This document shows positions 14,080 through 23,061 of a DNA stretch of 64,000 bases, piece after piece. Position 1 is the stretch's first letter, and every line of letters begins with the position of its first letter. Position numbers and translations under genes: made by a program. Source of the DNA: JAJFUV01 sp964384215 (GTDB taxonomy: Bacteria; Acidobacteriota; Terriglobia; Bryobacterales; Bryobacteraceae); the NCBI GenBank assembly GCA_964384215.1, contig CAYLLB010000007.1:62001-126000 (forward strand), written 5' to 3'. The notes beneath the pieces were generated by a model. That model was not told the DNA's origin and ran no database searches. It worked only from the letters and a program-made list of their open reading frames with translations.

Positions 14080-14838
14080 GTGAAACGCCCACCGCTGGGG
14101 CAGCACTTCTTAACGCGCGAATCCATTTTGGAGCGGATTGCCGCGGCGGTTTGTCCGGACCCCGAGCCGCTGGTTATTGAGATCGGACCGGGGCGCGGCG
14201 CCCTTACGGGGCATTTGGCCGCGCGCGCCGGGCGCCTGATCGCCATCGAGTTGGACGCCGCGCTGGCGGAAGGCTTGCGCGCCCGTTTCGCCGGTCGCCG
14301 CCACTTCGAAGTAATTCAGGCCGACGTCCTGGAAGTTGACCTGGCCCAATGGGGTCCGGCGGTGGTTGCCGGCAACTTGCCTTACTACATCACCTCGCCG
14401 ATCCTGGACCACGTACTCGGAATGACGCCGGACCTGGTGCGGGCGGTTTTCCTGATGCAGAAAGAGGTAGCCGACCGTCTGAGCGCCGCGCCGGGCAGCC
14501 GCGATTACGGCTATCTCACTGTACGCACGGCATTTCATGCTTCGGCGCGAACGCTGTTTTCCGTCCCGGCGTCCGCGTTTTCACCTCCGCCCAAGGTGGA
14601 ATCCGCCGTCGTCGAACTCGTTCCACGAGCGCCGGACGAGGATCTGCCGGTGGACAACGGCGCTAAGTTCCTGGAGTTTGTGGGCCGGTGCTTCCGGCAG
14701 AAGCGCAAGACCATCCGCAACAACCTTGCCGGTGCGTTCCCGCGCGAGGCGATCGATGCGTGCCCCGAGGCGGGCCTGCGCGCCGAGCAGTTGACGTTGG
14801 ATGGATTCGCGGATCTCTATCACCGGCTGTCGCGGTAG
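14080..14838 (+). CDS. rsmA: 16S rRNA dimethyladenosine transferase RsmA (KsgA)
   Basis: RsmA dimethylates A1518 and A1519 in the 3' hairpin of 16S rRNA during 30S maturation. The 252-residue product shows the start (PPLGQHFLTRESI), the SAM motif EIGPGRGALTGHL, the acidic AIELDAAL, and the active-site NLPYYITSPIL. The GTG at 14080 fits the family length; the frame stays open far upstream, overlapping the anti-sigma gene. It is read 17 bp after the anti-sigma gene and its last 19 bp overlap the convergent sulfatase gene. Confidence 0.95.
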   Translation: MKRPPLGQHFLTRESILERIAAAVCPDPEPLVIEIGPGRGALTGHLAARAGRLIAIELDAALAEGLRARFAGRRHFEVIQADVLEVDLAQWGPAVVAGNLPYYITSPILDHVLGMTPDLVRAVFLMQKEVADRLSAAPGSRDYGYLTVRTAFHASARTLFSVPASAFSPPPKVESAVVELVPRAPDEDLPVDNGAKFLEFVGRCFRQKRKTIRNNLAGAFPREAIDACPEAGLRAEQLTLDGFADLYHRLSR

Positions 14839-16253
14839 CCGGGATTCGGTTGCGGCATCTGAGCGGCGACCGATTCGCGCCAGGCGTGCAAGCGGCGCCG
14901 CAGTTCCGCGGCTTTTTGCGGCATTCGTCCGGCCAAGTCGTCCTTCTCGCCAATGTCCTTCTCCAGGTTGTACAACTCGACGCGGTTGTCTTCAAGAAAC
15001 TCGATCAGCTTCCAAGACCCGCTGCGCACGGCGCTCACCGGCGTGGTGGTGGGGTAGTAGTGCGGATAGTGGAAGTAGAGGTCTTCGCGGTCGAGCCTGG
15101 CCGACGGGTCGCGAAGCAGGGAAGTGATACTGACCGAGTCGACGCCTCGTTTGCGCGATTCACTTCCGCCCAGCCCCGCCATGTCGAGCAGCGTTGCGTA
15201 AAGGTCCATGGAGACGACGGGCGCATGGGACACAGCGCCCTGCGGCGTCACTCCCGGCCAGTAGACGATGAGCGGCACCCGTACGCCGCCTTCGTAAAGC
15301 GCGCCTTTCCCCGACCGCAGCGGCGAATTGTCGGTGATCACTTCCTGGCGCGAGGTGCGCAAGGCCCCGCCGTTATCGGAAAAGAAAACGATGACGGTTC
15401 GATCCGCAATGCCGCGCTCGGAGAGCTTTTGCATGACCCGCCCCACGCTTGCGTCCAGGCTCCAGGTCATGGCCGCATAGGTGGGATTGCTGTGATGCAT
15501 GGCGGGACGCAGCCGGGCCTTGAAACGATCCGCATCGGCCGGCTTCGCTTCGATGGGCGTGTGCACAGCGTGATGCGCGAGATAGAGGAAGAACGGCTGC
15601 GCGCCGGCGTGATCGATAACTCGCAAGGCTTCGCCGGTGAGCCGGTCGGTCAGGTATTCGCCCGGCTTGCCGAATTCCAGATGCGGAACGTAGCGGAACT
15701 CGCCGCCGAAGTTGCGGCTGCCTCTATAGGGATAGAAATACGACTGCGGCGCGCCCCAATGCGTGCCGCCGATGTTCACGTCGAAACCCTGTGTTTCCGG
15801 GTAGTAGCCGGCTTCGCCCAGATGCCACTTGCCAACCAGCGCGGTCAGATAGTTACGCTCTTTGAGGGCTTCGGCCAGCGTCACCTCTTCATGAGGCAGG
15901 TTGCCCACCGTGACGGGCGGCACGAGTCTGCGGTCCTTTGCCGGCGTGGCGGAGTTCTCCAGCCACGTGGTCATGTGCAGGCGCGCGGGGTGTTTGCCGG
16001 TGAGGATCGAGGCGCGGGTCGGGCTGCAGACGGGCGCGGCGGCATAGGCATCGGTGAAGCGCACGCCCATGCGGGCCAACCGGTCGATGTTGGGAGTTTC
16101 GTGCAGGTCGGCTCCGTAGCAGCCGACGTCGGCCCAACCCAGGTCGTCGGCAAGGATGAAGACGAAGTTCAGTGGCGGCGTAGCGGCGCGGGCGAAGGCG
16201 GCGCCTGCCGCGCAGCCGAGAAAACCGCGGCGGCTCAGGGTTACGGTTTGCAT
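14820..16253 (-). CDS. Secreted sulfatase (arylsulfatase type)
   Basis: A 477-residue type I sulfatase that removes sulfate esters from sugars or aryl compounds. The N-terminus has a signal peptide with a RRGFLG motif (MQTVTLSRRGFLGC). The formylglycine motif is CSPTR with the modifiable Cys at residue 76, followed by ASILTGK; metal-binding ADDLGWADVGCYG and the DNGGALRTS region with HHAVHTPIEAKP are present. The C-terminus (NPGYRDSR) overlaps the convergent rsmA gene by 19 bp. The enzyme needs a formylglycine-generating enzyme, not seen here. It is followed by a sialidase-like gene whose stop is 1 bp from its start, likely one operon. Confidence 0.93.
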   Translation of the reverse strand: MQTVTLSRRGFLGCAAGAAFARAATPPLNFVFILADDLGWADVGCYGADLHETPNIDRLARMGVRFTDAYAAAPVCSPTRASILTGKHPARLHMTTWLENSATPAKDRRLVPPVTVGNLPHEEVTLAEALKERNYLTALVGKWHLGEAGYYPETQGFDVNIGGTHWGAPQSYFYPYRGSRNFGGEFRYVPHLEFGKPGEYLTDRLTGEALRVIDHAGAQPFFLYLAHHAVHTPIEAKPADADRFKARLRPAMHHSNPTYAAMTWSLDASVGRVMQKLSERGIADRTVIVFFSDNGGALRTSRQEVITDNSPLRSGKGALYEGGVRVPLIVYWPGVTPQGAVSHAPVVSMDLYATLLDMAGLGGSESRKRGVDSVSITSLLRDPSARLDREDLYFHYPHYYPTTTPVSAVRSGSWKLIEFLEDNRVELYNLEKDIGEKDDLAGRMPQKAAELRRRLHAWRESVAAQMPQPNPGYRDSR

Positions 16254-17252
16254 CTATTTGTCTCCGGTTCGAACTTTCGCGATGTAAATGCCCGACTTGC
16301 CGTCGTGGGAAGAATAGTAGCTCACCCACAGCAGTCCCTCGTGCCAGGCAAGGCCGGGATATCCCGCTTCGCCGCCGGAAGGAATTTCCAGGAACTCGCG
16401 AAGCTTGTCGTCCTGCTCCTCCAGCCAAAACAGGGCGAGGCGCGGCTTTCCGCCGGCAGTCGTGCGCCCTGCGACTACGATCCTGTCATCCGGCAACATG
16501 AGCATGGCGGGCGTTTCCATGTCCACGTTGAGATCCGTCCAAATCCAGCCGCGGTAAGGTGGTTTCGCACGGCCGAGCGCGGCCGTGGTTCCTTTGGCAT
16601 CGCGCTGCGCCAGGCACAGGGCGCTATCATCCGCCAAGAAGAGGAGAGCCGCCTCGCCGGGGGCTTGGCCCGAGAGAAGTTTCGGCGTCAAGGGGACGAA
16701 CTTGTCGGCCCTCGGCCCGCCGTAAATGCGGAGGAACTCTTCGCGTACGTTTGAATAACCGGCGGCGAAGGCGAGGCGGTTGTGCCAGGCCAGGCGTCCG
16801 AGCTGAAGATTCGGCTCGCATATGGGGATGGGCGCGCTCCAATTGCGCCCATCGGGAGAAGTCCAGACGGCGGACTGGTGACGCTCCCAGACGATACCCT
16901 GGCGCTCTTCGATGGCCACCAGGATCAGGCGTCCGTCGGGCGACACGCTGAGCTTCGGGTATCGCAGGTCTCCACCAGTGGATGCGATACGCGAGGCAGG
17001 TTTCCAGACTTCGCCGTCGAGAGAGGTCAGGATCCGGATGGCGCCGTCGGCGGAGCGGTACGCCGCTGCCTCGCGCAGCGCGCAAAACCAGCGGTCCTTG
17101 TAACGAACCAGGTCCGTGAAGCCGTTGTGCGGCGCGCTGGACCAGACCTTCTCGCACCAGACGACCTGAGGTTTGTGGAACGGCGGTTTCGGCGCCGCGA
17201 GACAGGTGAGCGCTATGAGTGCGATTCCGGTAATCTTACTTCTATGTCCCAT
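16254..17252 (-). CDS. Sialidase-fold (BNR/Asp-box) secreted protein
   Basis: A 332-residue protein with an N-terminal signal peptide (SKITGIALIALTCLAA) and a six-bladed beta-propeller with SxDGxxW Asp-box repeats, for example RILTSLDGEVW and WTSPDGRNWS. Such proteins are usually called exo-alpha-sialidase or sialidase-like; several cleave other glycans or only bind them. Typical sialidase arginines are not confirmed. It is co-directed with the sulfatase (the sulfatase start is at its 3' end), so it probably takes part in glycan breakdown. Its start codon overlaps the divergent gene's start region by 9 bp. Confidence 0.75.
   Translation of the reverse strand: MGHRSKITGIALIALTCLAAPKPPFHKPQVVWCEKVWSSAPHNGFTDLVRYKDRWFCALREAAAYRSADGAIRILTSLDGEVWKPASRIASTGGDLRYPKLSVSPDGRLILVAIEERQGIVWERHQSAVWTSPDGRNWSAPIPICEPNLQLGRLAWHNRLAFAAGYSNVREEFLRIYGGPRADKFVPLTPKLLSGQAPGEAALLFLADDSALCLAQRDAKGTTAALGRAKPPYRGWIWTDLNVDMETPAMLMLPDDRIVVAGRTTAGGKPRLALFWLEEQDDKLREFLEIPSGGEAGYPGLAWHEGLLWVSYYSSHDGKSGIYIAKVRTGDK
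17231..17236 (+). promoter_or_regulatory. Candidate -10 element lying inside the divergent gene
   Basis: TAATCT, 7 nt before the ATG at 17244. The hexamer falls within the first codons of the opposite-strand sialidase-like gene, and there is no Shine-Dalgarno. Confidence 0.35.
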
Positions 17253-18878
17253 CGTCAGTGGTCGCTTCTGCCGTTGTTGACTTGCTTTCTGCCTTCTCTA
17301 TTCTATGCCGCAGAGCCTGAAGAACTCTGGAAGCAGGCCTCGGCAAACGGAGCCGCCGTCAACGACATTTTCGCCCGCACGCGCAAGATGGTGCATGCCT
17401 GGCTCTCTTACGCGGACAAGGAGACGCTGCTTCTGCCGGACCGCCTGTCCGGCTTGATTCGCGGCAAGCCGAACTCGCAGCTTCTCTATACGGCTGAAAA
17501 CTCCGGCGCCGACAACTATCCCTACCTCATCATCACGAGCTGGTTCACCGATCCCGCGCTGTACCACGGCCGCATGATGGACATGCTGCGCAACGAGATC
17601 CGCTACACCAACGTGAGCGGCGCCATTCCGGGCAACTTGGACTTCAAGACACGGCAACTGGGCCCGGCGACTCTCTTCGGCGCCGGCGAGTACTGCAAAG
17701 ACGGCCTGCTCTCGGTCACCGAGTTGCTCGGCCGCACGCCCTGGTACTACCGCATGGTGGACATCACCGAAGACTATATGCGGAAGGCGCCCGTCAAAAC
17801 CCGTTGGGGAAACCTGCCCGACACAGGAGCCGAATTGAACGGTGATGTGCTGCAGACCCTGGCCCGCCTGATTCCCATGACGGCCGATCCACACTTCCTC
17901 GATTGGGCCACTCGCATTAGCGACGCCTATGTCGAGGAGATACTGCCCGCCAACAACTACCTGCCCGGCTACCGTTACGATTTCGAGAAGAAGACCGATA
18001 CCGGCACCACGCGGCTGCGCGACCACGGCAACGAGGCCATCGTGGGGCTGGTCCTATTGCATGCGCTCGAAACGGATCTGGGCCTCCGGCGCGCCGAAAG
18101 GACGAGGCCGGTGATCCGCAAGATGCTCGACAATGTGCTCGCTTCGGCCAACCCGGACGGGATGCTGTACAACACCATCGTCAATTCCGATCTTTCGCCG
18201 CGCGACACCAGGCTCAGCGACAATTGGGGCTACGTCTACGGGGGACTCTACAGCTTTTACCAGATTACGGGAGAGGAGAAATACCGGCAGGCGGTACGCA
18301 AGGCCCTGAGCAACCTGCCCAAGTACCGCGGTTACGACTGGGAAGCCGGCAGCATGGACGGTTACGCGGACTCGATCGAAAGCGCCATCTACCTGGTGGC
18401 CCGCGAGCCGGTTCCGGAAGCCCAAAGCTGGATCGAATCGGAGATGAAGATCCTGCTCGCCTACCAGCAGCCGGACGGCACCATCGAGCGCTGGTACGGG
18501 GACGGCAACTGGAACCGCACCGCGCTGCTCTACGCCATGATGAAGACGCAAGGCTGCTACCTGAAAGATTGGGCGCCCGGCGTCGAATTGGGCGCCGTCC
18601 AGCAGGACGGCACGCTGTACGTTTCGCTGCGCAGCGGCAAACCCTGGACCGGCAAGCTGGCTTTCGACTACGCGCGCCACCGCCGCGAGCTGAACCTGCG
18701 CAAGAATTACGTCCGCCTCAACGAGTGGCCCGAGTGGTTCACCGTCGACGAGAATACGCTCTACACGGTGAAAAAAGCCGGGGGCACCGCGCAGCGGCTG
18801 CTGGGCAGCGAACTCAAGAACGGGCTTGCGTTGAAGCTCGCCGCCGGCGAGACGGTGAGGCTGGCCGTATCACGCTGA
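17244..18878 (+). CDS. Secreted glycoside-hydrolase-like protein, (alpha/alpha) barrel type
   Basis: A 544-residue secreted protein whose start at 17244 gives a signal peptide (QWSLLPLLTCFLPSLFYAA). Its pattern of repeated helices with aromatic and acidic loop motifs (for example WGNLPDTGAELNGDVLQ, YGDGNWNRTALLYAMMKTQG) fits a six-hairpin or seven-hairpin glycosidase. I do not recognise a specific family. The context of sulfatase and sialidase-like genes supports glycan cleavage, perhaps in the periplasm. The longer open frame upstream to 16782 is antisense to the sialidase-like gene and was not used. It converges with cysE with a 9-bp overlap. Confidence 0.75.
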   Translation: MSHRQWSLLPLLTCFLPSLFYAAEPEELWKQASANGAAVNDIFARTRKMVHAWLSYADKETLLLPDRLSGLIRGKPNSQLLYTAENSGADNYPYLIITSWFTDPALYHGRMMDMLRNEIRYTNVSGAIPGNLDFKTRQLGPATLFGAGEYCKDGLLSVTELLGRTPWYYRMVDITEDYMRKAPVKTRWGNLPDTGAELNGDVLQTLARLIPMTADPHFLDWATRISDAYVEEILPANNYLPGYRYDFEKKTDTGTTRLRDHGNEAIVGLVLLHALETDLGLRRAERTRPVIRKMLDNVLASANPDGMLYNTIVNSDLSPRDTRLSDNWGYVYGGLYSFYQITGEEKYRQAVRKALSNLPKYRGYDWEAGSMDGYADSIESAIYLVAREPVPEAQSWIESEMKILLAYQQPDGTIERWYGDGNWNRTALLYAMMKTQGCYLKDWAPGVELGAVQQDGTLYVSLRSGKPWTGKLAFDYARHRRELNLRKNYVRLNEWPEWFTVDENTLYTVKKAGGTAQRLLGSELKNGLALKLAAGETVRLAVSR

Positions 18879-19541
18879 CTTAGGCTTATCCTGCCGCTCC
18901 AGGAGTTCGCGGACCCGCTCCTCGAGTTGCTCCACACGGGCGGCGAGCTGTTCGATCTCCTGAGCCTCAGGATCGGGCAGTTGGCCGTGCTCCAACTCGT
19001 CGTCCACAGCCTCGCCCTTGCTGCGGACCACGCGGCCAGGGATGCCCACCACGGTCGAATCATCCGGCACAGGGTGGATTACAACTGAGCCTGCGCCGAT
19101 TTTCACGTGGTTTCCAATGAGGATGTTCCCCAGCACTTTGGCCCCCGTGCCGACGACCACATGGTTTCCCAGCGTCGGGTGGCGTTTGCCTTTTTCCTTG
19201 CCGGTGCCACCCAGCGTCACGCCCTGATAGAGCAACACGTCGTCGCCGATCTCCGACGTTTCGCCGATCACCACGCCCATCCCGTGATCGATGAAGAACC
19301 GCCGCCCGATGGTGGCGCCGGGATGGATTTCGATGCCCGTGAGCGACCGGCTGAGCTGCGAGATCATACGCGCGGGCAAGCGGAGTCCCATCTTGTAAAG
19401 CTTGTGCGCCAGCCGGTGCAGCAGGACAGCATGAAATCCCGGGTAACAGAAGAGGATCTCCAGCACACTGCGCGCCGCCGGATCTTCCCGGAATATCGTG
19501 TCGATCTGCTCTTTGATGGTCCGAAGCATCCCTGAGACCAT
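18870..19541 (-). CDS. cysE: Serine O-acetyltransferase CysE
   Basis: CysE acetylates L-serine in the first step of cysteine synthesis. The 223-residue product has the helical N-terminal domain (RTIKEQIDTIFREDPAARS) and the left-handed beta-helix of hexapeptide repeats (IHPGATIGRRFFIDHGMGVVIGE...) with the active-site His and Asp (DHG). The C-terminus carries a coiled-coil-like Glu/Arg segment. I prefer ATG 19541; ATG 19529 (MLRTIKEQ) is equally possible. The stop overlaps the convergent glycosidase-like gene. Confidence 0.92.
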   Translation of the reverse strand: MVSGMLRTIKEQIDTIFREDPAARSVLEILFCYPGFHAVLLHRLAHKLYKMGLRLPARMISQLSRSLTGIEIHPGATIGRRFFIDHGMGVVIGETSEIGDDVLLYQGVTLGGTGKEKGKRHPTLGNHVVVGTGAKVLGNILIGNHVKIGAGSVVIHPVPDDSTVVGIPGRVVRSKGEAVDDELEHGQLPDPEAQEIEQLAARVEQLEERVRELLERQDKPKSA

Positions 19542-19583
19542 TATCCACCCCGACGGCGTGTGAATGCCCGCGGGGGGCAACGA

Positions 19584-20462
19584 TCAGTGCGAAGCGTCGA
19601 CGCTGTGGTTCAGGGTGGCTTCCGGTTGATAGCGCCGGTGCAGGCTCTCAAACTGGCGCCGCTTCCAGACGCCCGTCCGGTGCAGTATGTACCGCGCCAG
19701 GACCAGAAGGATCGATAGGCCGTAAAGCGAGCTCTGCCAGAACGAGGCCGACGATGCCTGCGGGAAATAGCGTGTGGGCACCGGCACTTCGGCGATGCGC
19801 AGGTTCTCGCAAACGAATTGGGCTATGATCTCCTGGTCGAAGATGAACCGGTCCGAGTTCATCTGGTAGTTGACCGCGTCCAGCGCTTCGGCGCGGTAAG
19901 CGCGGTAGCCCGTGTGGTATTCGGCGAGATTCAAGCCGAAGGTCCAGTTTTCCAGCGCCGTGAGGAAGCGGTTGGAAACGTACTTCCACCACGGCATGCC
20001 CTGCTTCATGGGATCGCCACCAAGCAGGCGTGAACCGAGCACCACATCGGCGCGGCCCTCCTGGATCGGCCGCACGATTTCCGGCAATAGCGTAGGATCG
20101 TACTGGTAATCCGGGTGGACCATCACAACCACGTCCGCTCCGGCCTTCAAGGCTTCCCGGTAGCAGGTCTTCTGGTTGGCTCCGTAGCCGTAATTCCGGT
20201 TGTGGACGAAAAGTGTCAGGCCCAGTTCCCGGGCGATGCGGGTGGTTTCGTCCCGGCTGCCGTCGTCAACCAGGATGACCTCGTCCACCAGGTTATGAGG
20301 CAACTCCGCGTATGTTTTGTGAAGCGTCCGCGCGGCGTTGTAGGCCGGCATGGTGACGACGAGTTTCGGTTTCGCGCGCACAACGTCTCCCAATGCGATG
20401 TGCGAGCTCCCCGGTGCGTTCGCATTAGTTTGCGACGCAGGGACGAAGCGGCGGGTTACCAT
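19584..20462 (-). CDS. Family 2 glycosyltransferase (dolichyl-phosphate sugar transferase-like)
   Basis: A 292-residue GT-A protein. The core begins LVVTMPAYNAARTLHKTYAELP and includes VILVDDGSRDET, the metal site HPDYQYDP and GSRLLGGDPMKQGMPWWKY. A hydrophobic C-terminal helix (LYGLSILLVLARYI) would anchor it to the membrane. The probable start is ATG 20462, leaving a gap to the divergent permease gene; an open frame continues upstream to 20663, overlapping that gene. Products of this type move a sugar onto a polyprenyl phosphate. Target is unknown. Confidence 0.85.
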   Translation of the reverse strand: MVTRRFVPASQTNANAPGSSHIALGDVVRAKPKLVVTMPAYNAARTLHKTYAELPHNLVDEVILVDDGSRDETTRIARELGLTLFVHNRNYGYGANQKTCYREALKAGADVVVMVHPDYQYDPTLLPEIVRPIQEGRADVVLGSRLLGGDPMKQGMPWWKYVSNRFLTALENWTFGLNLAEYHTGYRAYRAEALDAVNYQMNSDRFIFDQEIIAQFVCENLRIAEVPVPTRYFPQASSASFWQSSLYGLSILLVLARYILHRTGVWKRRQFESLHRRYQPEATLNHSVDASH

Positions 20463-20526
20463 AAAGATGCGAGGAACAGGGGCCCCGGCGGGAACAAAAG
20501 CCGGCGGGTCCTCGTCACTACCTAAG

Positions 20527-21768
20527 ATGCAGTCCGGAGCCAGCTTCGCCGAAGCCGCCAGTGTGGCGGTGGCCTCCTTGCGCTCGAGCAAGTTGCGCAG
20601 CTTCTTAACGTTGCTGGGGATCATCCTGGCCACCACGACGTTGATCGCGGTGATGAGCGTCATTCACGGCATGGACGTCTACATCGCCCAGAACCTTTCC
20701 GACATGGGCTCGGAGGGTTTTAAAGTGCGGCGCATCGTCATGATCGGTCAGTTCAATCCGAAGAAATTCATGGAGATGCAGAAGCGCAACCCGCAACTGA
20801 CCGAGGAGGAATACCAGTTCATCCGCTCGCGCGCGACCATGGTGCGGGATTTCGGCATGGAGGCCTATCGCTCGGCCAGCGTCACCTGCGCCCACGAGCG
20901 CATCGACGGCGTCCAGTTGCAGGGCGCCACATCGAACGTAGGTGTCATCCAGAACATACAGGCCGTCAACGGACGTTTTCTAGCCGATTCCGACGACCAG
21001 CGGCGGCAGGCGGTCACTTTCATCGGCAATGATATCCGCGAGCGCTGCTTCACGGGAGTCGATCCCATCGGCAAGTATGTCGAGATCCAGGGGCGCCCGT
21101 TCCGCGTCGTCGGCGTGGGCAAGCCGCAGGGCAGCGTTTTCGGCGAGTCGCTCGATAACTACGTCATCATCCCCATCCAGACATTCTTCAAGATGTACGG
21201 GAGCCGCAACGGTATCGGGTTCTGCGGCGTGGCGATGGACCAGATGCACCTGTTTCAGGCGCAGGACGAGGTGCGCATGCTTCTGCGCGCGCACCGCCAC
21301 ATGCGGCCGAACCAGGAAGATAATTTCGGGCTGGCCAATTCGGACTCGCTGGTTTCGGCCTGGGACCGACTGACGGGCGCCATCGCCGCCACAGCCATCG
21401 CCGTGGTCTCGGTCTTCATGGTGGTGGGCGGGGTTGTGATCATGAACATCATGCTGGCGGTGGTCACCGAACGGACGCACGAGATCGGGATCCGCAAATC
21501 CGTCGGCGCCCGCAAGAGCGACATTTTGAACCAGTTCCTGGTTGAATCGAGCCTGCTGGCGGCTGCCGGAGGCGCCGTGGGTGTCGGAACCGCCTGGATT
21601 ATCGGCATTCTGGTGAGCAAACTGACCCCGGTGCCGATGGCCATGCCGTTGTCGGCCGTGCTGATTTCGCTGGTGCTGTCAACGGCGGTGGGGCTGTTCT
21701 TCGGCATTTACCCGGCGCAGCGCGCCGCGCGATTGGATCCGATCGCCGCGCTAAGGATGGAACGATGA
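20527..21768 (+). CDS. ABC transporter permease, FtsX/MacB type (first of a pair)
   Basis: A 413-residue membrane protein with one N-terminal helix (SFLTLLGIILATTTLIAVMSVI), a large extracytoplasmic MacB-like periplasmic domain, and three C-terminal helices of the FtsX permease domain (last helix followed by IYPAQRAARLDPIAALRME). The conserved ERTHEIGIRKSVGARKSDI loop is the ATPase-contact segment. Such permeases pump peptides or drugs or remodel lipids. I prefer ATG 20527; the frame stays open to 20350 but that part is not similar. The stop overlaps the start of a second permease by 4 nt. No ATP-binding protein is in the window. Confidence 0.85.
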   Translation: MQSGASFAEAASVAVASLRSSKLRSFLTLLGIILATTTLIAVMSVIHGMDVYIAQNLSDMGSEGFKVRRIVMIGQFNPKKFMEMQKRNPQLTEEEYQFIRSRATMVRDFGMEAYRSASVTCAHERIDGVQLQGATSNVGVIQNIQAVNGRFLADSDDQRRQAVTFIGNDIRERCFTGVDPIGKYVEIQGRPFRVVGVGKPQGSVFGESLDNYVIIPIQTFFKMYGSRNGIGFCGVAMDQMHLFQAQDEVRMLLRAHRHMRPNQEDNFGLANSDSLVSAWDRLTGAIAATAIAVVSVFMVVGGVVIMNIMLAVVTERTHEIGIRKSVGARKSDILNQFLVESSLLAAAGGAVGVGTAWIIGILVSKLTPVPMAMPLSAVLISLVLSTAVGLFFGIYPAQRAARLDPIAALRMER

Positions 21769-23012
21769 GCTGGTTCACATTCAAGTCGAGCGCCTGGCTC
21801 GCGCTAGGTACCATCCGCGCGCACAAGATGCGGACTTTCCTGACCGTGCTCGGCGTCATCATCGGAACCAGCACCATCATTGGCGTCGGCTCCATCATCG
21901 CGGGTCTTGACGGCGCAATCACCGACATCATCCGCAGCTTCGGGCCCAACACGCTGATCGTGTTCAAGATCCGCGGCACCATGCGCTTCGGCGACCTGAC
22001 GCCCGAGGAGCGCCAGCGCAAGCCGCTCACGTATGAAAACGCCCGCGCCATCGCCGAACGATGTCCGTCGGTCAGGCACGTCAGCCCTTACATTTTCCCG
22101 ATGTCCGATTTCCGGACCATCTACCGCGCCAAGTATAAAGGCAATGAGGTCTATCAGATCCGCTTTGCCGGCACCACGGAAAGCTACGCTTACGGTGGAT
22201 TGGTGGACATGAAGTTCGGGCGCTTCTTCACCGATATGGAGAGCCAGCACCGCATGCCCGTGGTGGTTATCGGAGAGGACATCCAGAAGACCTTCTTCCC
22301 GAATGTGGACCCGGTTGGTAAATGGATCGATGTGAACGGCCGGCAGTTTGAAGTTGTGGGCAGCATGGCGCGGCCCTCGGTGATGATGGCGGCGCAGGAC
22401 GACACCCGGGTCCTGGTCCCTTACTGGACCTTGCGCAAAATGTTTCCCAATGCCAAGGAACACATGCTGGTCATCGTGGGCGAAGAGGGCAAGTTGGCCC
22501 AGGCCATGGACGAGGTGCGCGGGGTGCTGCGGCAGGAGCGCCGCGTGCCGGCGGACAAGCCCGACAATTTCTGGATCTCCACGGCCGAGCAAATGGTGGA
22601 GGATTTCCGCAAGACCACGTCCGTGGTGGCCATCGTCATGGTTGTACTCAGCAGCATCGGATTGCTCGTGGGCGGCATCGGGGTGATGAACATCATGCTG
22701 GTTTCGGTGACCGAGCGCACGCGGGAGATCGGGGTCCGCAAGGCCCTCGGCGCGCGCCGTGCGGACATCATCCTGCAATTCCTGACGGAGGCGACCGTGC
22801 TCACCGGGACGGGCGGCCTGATCGGCATCCTGCTCGGCTGGGTCATCGCCACGGTGGCGCACCTGGCATTCCCGGCGCTTCCCACCGCGGTTCCAGTCTG
22901 GGCGGCGGTGCTGGGCGTGGTGGTGTCGGTGGGCATCGGGTTGTTCTTTGGTATTTGGCCCGCCAGCAAAGCCGCCCGCCTTGACCCGGTGGACGCGCTT
23001 CGGTATGAATAG
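21765..23012 (+). CDS. ABC transporter permease, FtsX/MacB type (second of a pair)
   Basis: A 415-residue paralogue of the preceding permease: N-terminal helix (RTFLTVLGVIIGTSTIIGVGSIIAG in part), a MacB-like periplasmic domain, and the FtsX domain with VTERTREIGVRKALGARRADI. The ATG overlaps the stop of the first gene (ATGA), which implies coupled translation and a heterodimeric transporter. An ATPase subunit must be encoded elsewhere. The 49-bp gap to the next gene holds GGGGGAT, a ribosome-binding site for it. Confidence 0.87.
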   Translation: MSWFTFKSSAWLALGTIRAHKMRTFLTVLGVIIGTSTIIGVGSIIAGLDGAITDIIRSFGPNTLIVFKIRGTMRFGDLTPEERQRKPLTYENARAIAERCPSVRHVSPYIFPMSDFRTIYRAKYKGNEVYQIRFAGTTESYAYGGLVDMKFGRFFTDMESQHRMPVVVIGEDIQKTFFPNVDPVGKWIDVNGRQFEVVGSMARPSVMMAAQDDTRVLVPYWTLRKMFPNAKEHMLVIVGEEGKLAQAMDEVRGVLRQERRVPADKPDNFWISTAEQMVEDFRKTTSVVAIVMVVLSSIGLLVGGIGVMNIMLVSVTERTREIGVRKALGARRADIILQFLTEATVLTGTGGLIGILLGWVIATVAHLAFPALPTAVPVWAAVLGVVVSVGIGLFFGIWPASKAARLDPVDALRYE

Positions 23013-23061
23013 ATACTAAGGCCTGAAGTTCCGCGATATCTGTCGTGTTCCGGGGGATCGG

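Noticed and set aside
14688..16754. 688-residue open frame on the plus strand over the sulfatase and sialidase-like genes
   Set aside because: It runs antisense to two recognisable proteins and has no domain; typical of long shadow frames in GC-rich DNA.
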